From a virus, in IMG/VR virus record IMGVR_UViG_3300017593_000243, positions 1 through 30,380 of that record: 30,380 nt of DNA; one strand, written 5' to 3'. The position numbers and the translations under genes are program-made. Every line of letters begins with the position of its first letter. Within the stretch, counting starts at the first letter, position 1. The notes below the pieces were generated by a model. That model made no database searches. It saw nothing but the letters and a program-made list of their open reading frames with translations, and had not been told where the DNA came from. Below are positions 24,688-30,380 of the stretch, in pieces.

Positions 24688-25107
24688 TTAAGGTAATGCA
24701 GGCATATATGTATAATTTGATGTGCAATTCATATTTTCTATAACTGGATCTGTTCCTACCATAAATTTTACATCTACTTCAACAGAATTACTACCTGTAG
24801 ATTTAATAGTAAGTACATTACTTACTGTATCTTTTTCTATATACACAAACCCATCTTGAACACCACTTGTAACTGTTGCTTGAATATTAGCATATGAAGC
24901 TAACTCAAAACCATGGAATTTTATTCCACTAGCCAAAACAGTATCTGCTCCTAAAGAAACAAGTGTAGTTAATCCAAATGTGAATGGATATGCATGATTA
25001 TTTCCCATATTTCTATAAATAACTTTTAAATTATCATCACCATTTATACGTGTAATTTTAGGGATACTTTTTAGTGAACCCGTCTGTGCATTTCCTAATT
25101 GTGGCAT
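24688..25107 (-). CDS. small head-associated protein
   Basis: 139 residues; GAGGAGGG seven bases before the ATG. Beta-rich, with no charged coil (NLKVIYRNMGNNHAYPFTFG, VEVDVKFMVGTDPVIENMNC). No family recognised. Being encoded between prohead protease and scaffold suggests a capsid component such as a decoration or fibre-like head protein. The coding end overlaps a 12-base palindrome (TACCTTAAGGTA). Confidence 0.5.
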   Translation of the reverse strand: MPQLGNAQTGSLKSIPKITRINGDDNLKVIYRNMGNNHAYPFTFGLTTLVSLGADTVLASGIKFHGFELASYANIQATVTSGVQDGFVYIEKDTVSNVLTIKSTGSNSVEVDVKFMVGTDPVIENMNCTSNYTYMPALP

Positions 25108-25119
25108 ATTTGCCCTCCT

Positions 25120-26274
25120 CTACGATAAAGTTTTTACTGCCTCGTCTAAAGCAGCTTTTAGTTCATGTATTAACATTTCTTTATGTTTTTCACTATAATC
25201 ACAAGCCATTATATTTGAAATAACTTTACTAGCAGTTGCTTTTATTTGATTTCTCAAACATTTTGGATCAGTAGCACTCATAGAAAAGGACGTACATTCT
25301 TGTTTATACGTGGTACACCAATTCTTGTGTTTAATGCTACCATCTTTATTTAATACTTGTTTTTTGTAGCTAACACAAATACCGACTGTATCCTTATATT
25401 CTAAATTCGAATCTTCTGAATTTAAATCTTCTTCATTAATAATTTTATCATTATTATTAATTGTATCTTCTATATCTTCTAAGGTTACATTATTATTCAT
25501 ATCTTTTTCTAAAATAATACAATTATCTTTATCTATAATATCATTTTTGCCCGCATCGATATTTTGTTCATCAACCTTTTCAGAAGTCTCTAAAACTATA
25601 GACGGGGGATTTGCTGGTTGTTTAACAAAACCTACTCCAGCAAAATGTATACCCCTTAATACACGATCTATTTCACCATCAGCAACTTCTTTACCTTCTT
25701 TTATAACTTTTGCCTTTTTACCAAATACATCATCTTTTAATTCTAACCCGAAAAGTTTTGCATCCTGTTGATTCATTATAGTATCGCCAATTTTTATATC
25801 GTAATTATTATAAAAACATTCCATAGAAACTTTCCATTTTTTTTCATCAACTTCTTTTGCAATTTCTGGAAATCTATGTTTGTATACAACACCAGCTATA
25901 ATTATATGCATTTCTTTTTTATCTAATTCTGCTGTTTCTATACTTGCTAACTCTTTTAAATCCAAAGGTTTATGGTTACTATCTACATAAATTTTATCAT
26001 AAATATGACCCACTATTTTATCCTCTATATGTTCCATATCTACACCTTTACATTTTATGGTTGTTTCTGCAGCAACCATTTCGGACGGTAAAAAATAGGC
26101 ATGATTTAAATTTGCCCCACTACTTACAAAAACAGCAGAGAAATATAATAAATCAGCCTGTTTATTTTCGCCAATTGGCAAATTAATATTAGCAGATGCT
26201 AATTCAATCCGTTCTTGTGTAGGCTCTTCTATATTAATATTAGCCTCTAAATACATTTGCAATTTATTATCCAC
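25120..26274 (-). CDS. prohead maturation protease
   Basis: 384 residues, starting at GTG 26272-26274 with GGAGG upstream. The protease domain spans about 40-225: YFSAVFVSSGANLNHAYF, then DMEHIEDKIVGH with candidate catalytic His82, WKVSMECF with candidate Ser150, and HFAGVGFVKQPANP near 210-222, the last a signature of phage prohead proteases. A long acidic, Asn-rich linker (about 235-300) and a Cys-containing C-terminal region (CVSYKKQVLNKDGSIKHKNW, DPKCLRNQI) extend the protein beyond the usual minimal protease and may act in the core. It processes scaffold and capsid proteins inside the prohead. Confidence 0.8.
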   Translation of the reverse strand: MDNKLQMYLEANINIEEPTQERIELASANINLPIGENKQADLLYFSAVFVSSGANLNHAYFLPSEMVAAETTIKCKGVDMEHIEDKIVGHIYDKIYVDSNHKPLDLKELASIETAELDKKEMHIIIAGVVYKHRFPEIAKEVDEKKWKVSMECFYNNYDIKIGDTIMNQQDAKLFGLELKDDVFGKKAKVIKEGKEVADGEIDRVLRGIHFAGVGFVKQPANPPSIVLETSEKVDEQNIDAGKNDIIDKDNCIILEKDMNNNVTLEDIEDTINNNDKIINEEDLNSEDSNLEYKDTVGICVSYKKQVLNKDGSIKHKNWCTTYKQECTSFSMSATDPKCLRNQIKATASKVISNIMACDYSEKHKEMLIHELKAALDEAVKTLS

Positions 26275-26312
26275 CTCACAACCTCCAATTTTAAATTTTA
26301 TTATCTTTTATA

Positions 26313-27530
26313 CTAAATATATATATAATTGTATCGTCTATGTAAAATTGCTTTGTACCAAGCCTCATGCCATTTTCGATCTTTATTTGCTCTAGAATTA
26401 CAAGAACGACAAACAGTAATAAGATTTTCTGGTCCACAGGACTTTTTATTATAATCTATATGGTGGACAGTTAAATCTTTATAACTATTTAATAAACAAT
26501 ATGGATTTAAACATTTATGTCCATCACGTTCCTTAACAAAATCTTTCAAATCATTAGTCCAATCTTGACAATAAGGTTCTTTTGAAATACCGCCTTTCCA
26601 ATTCGAGTTACCACTACCAGAATTATTTATTTTCCAACATGTTGGACATCTATGACCACATTGCCAACTATTCCAATTCATTGAATGTTTATGACCTTTA
26701 GAACAAATATAATCTAATTTTTGATGACTATCAATATATACTTTTGTTAAAAGTTCATAATCATATTTTTTAAAAGCTTCGTTAACAAATTCAATGGTTG
26801 GTTTTATATTACCAAAACAATAAAAACATCTTTGACCCTGCTTCCAATCCCCCCAAGTTATAGAATGTCTATGACCTTCGGGACAAATATATTCTAATTT
26901 TTGGTGAAAATTTATATACACCTTTGTTAAAAGAATATATTTTTCTTTCTCAAAAGATTCTCTTATAAATTCTATTGTAGGTTTTACTTTTCCAAAACAA
27001 TAAAAACATCTTTGTCCTTGTTGCCAATTACCCCAAGTTATAGAATGTTTATGGCCTTTCGGACAAATATAATCTAACTTTTGTTTAACATTTATATACA
27101 CTTTAGTTAAAAGAATATATTTTTCTTTCTCAAAAGATTCTCTTATAAATTCTATAGTTAATTTCGCTTTTCTAGAACAATAAGGACATCTCACATTCTG
27201 TTGCCAATCACTCCAGGTTATAGAATGTATATGACCTTTAGGGCAAATATAATCTAACTTTTGTGTATTATTTATATATATTTTGGTCAGAAGTTCAAAT
27301 TTATCTTTTTTAAACTCATCTTTAATAAGATCAATTGTTAATTTTTCTTTGAAACAATAAAAACATCTTTGTCCACGTTGCCAATGCCCCCAAGTCATGG
27401 AATGTATATGACCTTTCGGACAAATATAATCTAACTTTTGTTTAGCATTTATATATTCTGTTGTTAAAAGGATGTAACCTTTTTTTTCAAAAGACCATCT
27501 TATATACTCTATTGTTAATTTCTTTGCCAT
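26313..27530 (-). CDS. HNH homing endonuclease with five zinc-module repeats
   Basis: 405 residues. Five ~59-residue modules, each with L..KxYI...QKL.YICxKGH.HS..W..W..G.RC..C (the third and fourth are near-identical through SFEKEKYILLTKVYIN). The linker NSGSGNSNWKGGISKEPYC leads to an HNH domain (CLNPYC, LTVHHIDYNKKSCGPENL, VCRSCN). Longest of three paralogues here. AAGGAG for its start lies in the last codons of the portal gene. It sits between portal and protease genes, a usual homing site in essential head genes. Free-standing; no intron features around it. Confidence 0.9.
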   Translation of the reverse strand: MAKKLTIEYIRWSFEKKGYILLTTEYINAKQKLDYICPKGHIHSMTWGHWQRGQRCFYCFKEKLTIDLIKDEFKKDKFELLTKIYINNTQKLDYICPKGHIHSITWSDWQQNVRCPYCSRKAKLTIEFIRESFEKEKYILLTKVYINVKQKLDYICPKGHKHSITWGNWQQGQRCFYCFGKVKPTIEFIRESFEKEKYILLTKVYINFHQKLEYICPEGHRHSITWGDWKQGQRCFYCFGNIKPTIEFVNEAFKKYDYELLTKVYIDSHQKLDYICSKGHKHSMNWNSWQCGHRCPTCWKINNSGSGNSNWKGGISKEPYCQDWTNDLKDFVKERDGHKCLNPYCLLNSYKDLTVHHIDYNKKSCGPENLITVCRSCNSRANKDRKWHEAWYKAILHRRYNYIYI

Positions 27531-27540
27531 ATAATTATCT

Positions 27541-29403
27541 TTATAACTCCTTTACAAATTTAATATATTGTTCTTCGGTAAGCACAACACTTGCACCTTT
27601 TAAAAACATGGCATATTCAATATCAGTCATATTTTTTACGCTTGTGGCTTTTTTAGGTTCTTTAACCTTTATTTTATCTTTTGGGTCTGTGCTTTTAGTT
27701 TTAGTTGTTACTTGTCCTTTTGGTCTACCTGTACTTGGTGTTCCTTTCGGAGCTTCCTGAGTTGGTTGTTTAGAATTTTGAAAGGGTGAACCATGTAATC
27801 CAAAAATACCATCTTGAACAACAGGTAATTCCTTCTCCATATTTTTTAATTCGTTTGGATAATCAAAACCAAGGGTCTCTAAAACTGTTTTATAACTTAA
27901 TGCTCTTCTATCTAAATAAGATGAAAGAATAGACATATATAAAACTGAATCTTTAAGTATGCTTTCATCCCATCTTATTTTTGGATATTTTTTAAAATTC
28001 AATGCCTCAGCAATTTGGGCATACTCACGATATATCCAACGAGTTACTTGCCTTCGAGCATAACTGATCTCTTCTCCGACCCCCTTCAGCAACATCTCCA
28101 TTTCAGATGTAGATACCTCTCCGACCCCATCAATTAATGCTCGTGGTACAGATAATCCTGCTGTTATTTCATTATTTACTTGTTTATATTTATCTTCACC
28201 TAAAATATTTTCAATTTCAGGTGATACAATTTTTTCAACCTGTAATGTATGATTCCAAACTACGGAGAAACTTTTGGAGCTAGTATTAAATAGATTTGCA
28301 ACAGCCTCAAGTTCTTGTTGAGAAACAACAGGATACTCATCATTCCCAATTGTTATTTTTAATATGTAATTAGTTATACCGTCTAATGTGCTCAAATCAG
28401 CATCCCGTAAAGATTTTTGATATTCAATAGCTTCAAATATTCGTCCAATTCTTGGTTTCGCATATCTTTCATAAGGTTGTTTTCTATATGAAATATTTCC
28501 TACCAATTTTGAATCTAATTTATACGGTTTAGAATCCTTAATAGCAGACTTTAATTCTGAAGGTAATGCTTTTAAAATTATCTTCTCATCATCAGTTAAG
28601 TCTTTTTGTGGCTTTTTAACTAAATCCTCTAATTCTTTTGGTATTTCCATAGAATAAGATTTCTTATCAAATAATAAACTACCATCTACAGAAATTAGTA
28701 AAGGGTTTAATACAGTATATGCCACAGGTAAATAATTTTTAGACCATGTATTTTTTTTAGCTGCTTTTAATGATTTATATTCTTTTGATTCTACTAATCT
28801 TTTTAATTCTTGTTCATATTCTAAATCATATTTTTTACCTAATTCACGTATGCGATTCACTTCTTTTCTTTCAGAAGCATTCATAAAAGATACTTTAGGT
28901 TCATATTTTGATACAACTTTAAATGTAAATACATTTCCAACTTTAAAGAAATCCAAAAATATCCATTCTAATACTTCATGAAATCCAACATCGTGAACCC
29001 ACGCATCATAAAACTTTTTTATATTATCATCATCTATATCATTTTCAAATCCTTTACTAGCTAGTGACGCTAATAAATTTATAGAGGATCCAACTAATGG
29101 TTCAGTATTATAATACTTCATAGCTTTTTTAGTAACATTTTCATAAGTATCTTCATGAACATTTTTTCCAACAGATAAATCTAAGTAATTTGATGATAAA
29201 GCAGTTCTATCAATAATTGAAGCCTTATCTTTATATACATTAGGAACTACAGAATCATCAAGAAACGCTAAAGTTTTTTGTGTTGGACGCAACATAAACG
29301 TAGATGTTCCTGAATCCTCATTTACTGAAATGGATTCTATACCAATCTCTGGGTATTTTTCTTTAAGTTCTGAAGTTAATTTTTCTAATTTTTTACTATC
29401 CAT
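27541..29403 (-). CDS. portal protein
   Basis: 620 residues; AAGGA before the ATG. Portal features: helix-rich N-terminal part with AMKYYNTEPLVGSSINLLAS, the WIFLDFFKVGNVFTFK segment, a wing with NYLPVAYTVLNPLLISVDG, and the core SLRDADLSTLDGITNYILKI, VVWNHTLQVEKIVSPEIENI and AGLSVPRALIDGVGEVSTSEME ('crown/stem' helices follow at RQVTRWIYREYAQIAEAL). The C-terminal ~100 residues are a Lys/Pro/Thr-rich linker and a short helix. It forms the dodecameric DNA gate of the capsid. Context (followed by protease, scaffold, MCP) is fully consistent. Confidence 0.88.
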   Translation of the reverse strand: MDSKKLEKLTSELKEKYPEIGIESISVNEDSGTSTFMLRPTQKTLAFLDDSVVPNVYKDKASIIDRTALSSNYLDLSVGKNVHEDTYENVTKKAMKYYNTEPLVGSSINLLASLASKGFENDIDDDNIKKFYDAWVHDVGFHEVLEWIFLDFFKVGNVFTFKVVSKYEPKVSFMNASERKEVNRIRELGKKYDLEYEQELKRLVESKEYKSLKAAKKNTWSKNYLPVAYTVLNPLLISVDGSLLFDKKSYSMEIPKELEDLVKKPQKDLTDDEKIILKALPSELKSAIKDSKPYKLDSKLVGNISYRKQPYERYAKPRIGRIFEAIEYQKSLRDADLSTLDGITNYILKITIGNDEYPVVSQQELEAVANLFNTSSKSFSVVWNHTLQVEKIVSPEIENILGEDKYKQVNNEITAGLSVPRALIDGVGEVSTSEMEMLLKGVGEEISYARRQVTRWIYREYAQIAEALNFKKYPKIRWDESILKDSVLYMSILSSYLDRRALSYKTVLETLGFDYPNELKNMEKELPVVQDGIFGLHGSPFQNSKQPTQEAPKGTPSTGRPKGQVTTKTKSTDPKDKIKVKEPKKATSVKNMTDIEYAMFLKGASVVLTEEQYIKFVKEL

Positions 29404-29418
29404 ATTTAATCCGATTCC

Positions 29419-29577
29419 TTATATTAATATTGTACCAGAAGTACCAGACACAGTTATTGGATCATCGGTACTTAAAGAATATTTTTTATAGTCGTGTCTA
29501 CCTATCTTATCATCAACATCATAAGATACCACACCTACAGCACGGTATTTAGTATAATCATCTTCTTTTGTAGCCAT
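29419..29577 (-). CDS. 52-residue small protein upstream of portal
   Basis: 52 residues, MATKEDDYTKYRAVGVVSYD to SGTSGTILI. GGAGGAA lies seven bases before the ATG, one of the best ribosome sites in the window, and the stop is 15 bases before the portal start. Acidic and polar N-terminal half, short beta-like C-terminal half with TVSGTSG. No family recognised. Possible head-associated or regulatory small protein; the strong SD and tight spacing make it a likely real gene. Confidence 0.65.
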   Translation of the reverse strand: MATKEDDYTKYRAVGVVSYDVDDKIGRHDYKKYSLSTDDPITVSGTSGTILI

Positions 29578-29610
29578 TTATAATTCCTCCATAAATTACT
29601 ATATAATAAT

Positions 29611-29731
29611 TGTAATAATACTTTAGTAGTAGTAAAATAGTAGTAAAGTACTTTAGTAATAAAGTAGTAATAATATTTTAGTAGTAGTAATACTTTAGTA
29701 GTAATAAATTCCAAACAGTAGTAGTAATAAA
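29611..29731. repeat. short irregular TAGTAG/TACTTTAG repeats in the leader
   Basis: The 193-base gap (29578-29770) has no gene. It holds a dense set of TAGTAGTAATA-like units (plus strand) with TACTTTAG at 29619, 29649 and 29691 and a variant TATTTTAG at 29674. It is upstream of the small protein and portal genes on the transcribed strand, so it may be a promoter region, protein-binding array or recombination hot spot. A shorter TTTAGTAGTAATAATA occurs in the opposite orientation near 15697-15713, upstream of the 432-residue gene. Confidence 0.6.
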
Positions 29732-29770
29732 CATACTCTAATTAGTAGACCACCATAATAAATTATTAAT

Positions 29771-30380
29771 TTAAAACGGTACCGATAAATTACATCCGTA
29801 ATTAATACCATCATTAGTTAATCCTATACTAGGCCCAATAAATGTATTATTAATTAATGGTAAATGCTTTCCTATGTTATATTGTATAGGTACTACCCCT
29901 ATTGTTGCTGAATCGGTATTACCACCTGTGTATACATTTAAAAATAATAAATCATTATCTACTTTTGTTCTTCCATAGGAAAATAAACTTATTCCTAATG
30001 TTGGTGCTATTGTTTCTGTTCCTGCTACTAATCCAAGATTTACATTTGGATTCCATCTAAATTTTTTAATTTTTATTTTTCTTTTTGCCCAAGTAACGTT
30101 ATCTACATTAATTGGATATTTTATATTAGCATATTCTTTTATAAAATCACTTCTTATATATGATTCTACAACTTTATCATAAGTACCATCTTCTCTTTCT
30201 GACATTACTATATTTGTGTATAGATCTAATTTAAATAGTTGTGATGTCCATCTATCTTCATTTTCATCTAATCCGAAATTATAATACACATTACCTATTG
30301 GGTATTTTTTACCTTCTATATCATTTCTAAATAATGTTGTTACATCATATGATTTTGTTTTATCTTTATCTCTATATATA
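29771..30380 (-). CDS. hypothetical beta-rich protein (5' end outside the window)
   Basis: The frame is open to the window edge: upstream of the first possible internal start (GTG 30287-30289) it still reads YDVTTLFRNDIEGKKYPIGN, so the true start lies beyond 30380. At least 203 residues. The C-terminal ~100 residues alternate polar and hydrophobic strands with Gly/Asn turns (PNVNLGLVAGTETIAPTLGI, HLPLINNTFIGPSIGLTNDG) and end in ...NLSVPF. A terminal Phe after amphipathic strands is a feature of outer-membrane beta-barrels. It could also be a virion protein. No family recognised. Confidence 0.5.
   Translation of the reverse strand, partial: IYRDKDKTKSYDVTTLFRNDIEGKKYPIGNVYYNFGLDENEDRWTSQLFKLDLYTNIVMSEREDGTYDKVVESYIRSDFIKEYANIKYPINVDNVTWAKRKIKIKKFRWNPNVNLGLVAGTETIAPTLGISLFSYGRTKVDNDLLFLNVYTGGNTDSATIGVVPIQYNIGKHLPLINNTFIGPSIGLTNDGINYGCNLSVPF

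Noticed and set aside
29611-29731. CRISPR array
   Set aside because: Units are short, irregular and without spacers of constant length.

Overview
The window is about 30 kb of a tailed double-stranded DNA phage (Caudoviricetes) or prophage. It carries the head and tail/adhesin modules of the virion genes. Every supportable gene lies on the minus strand, so the reading order runs from position 30380 down to 1. The DNA is very AT-rich by eye. Genes are packed with overlaps of a few bases or short gaps, and most have a clear AGGAG-type ribosome site. Most starts are ATG; a few are GTG or TTG. The host cannot be named. Low GC with strong Shine-Dalgarno sites would fit many hosts. A LpxH-like phosphoesterase hints weakly at a Gram-negative envelope, but this is inference. 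I see no tRNA, CRISPR array, integrase or replication gene.

Head module (30380 to 20886): a truncated protein of unknown function with an amphipathic beta-rich C-terminus, a repeat-rich leader, a 52-residue small protein, the portal protein, a free-standing HNH homing endonuclease, the prohead protease, a small head protein, a coiled-coil scaffold, a decoration-like protein, and the major capsid protein (MCP). The MCP gene is split. I can fold two separate group I intron cores in it, each with P1, P2, P7, P8, P9 and P9.1. Standard splice rules (U at the 5' site, G at the intron end) give exons of 630, 11 and 439 nt, which join in frame to a 359-residue protein. The first intron encodes a LAGLIDADG endonuclease; the second is only 273 nt and has no ORF. 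A terminator-like hairpin follows the MCP.

Homing-endonuclease island (20811 to 17923): three free-standing endonuclease genes, one of PD-(D/E)XK/EDxHD type with a glycine-rich tail and two related HNH genes.

Tail/adhesin module (17835 to 507): structural and fibre-like proteins (discoidin-like, two fibres sharing an N-terminal anchor, a beta-helix tailspike, a PKD-repeat adhesin), a small DUF1360-like membrane protein, a YiiX-like permuted papain-fold hydrolase next to a LpxH-like metallophosphoesterase, and two more HNH genes (6504-7553, and 1-505 cut by the window edge).

The unusual theme is selfish DNA: seven homing endonuclease genes and two introns in 30 kb, concentrated on the capsid genes. 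Three of the HNH genes are built from 2, 4 or 5 copies of a ~59-residue zinc module. A second theme is a short T-[V/I/L]-S-G word that recurs about 20 times across eleven tail-side proteins and appears absent from the head proteins.
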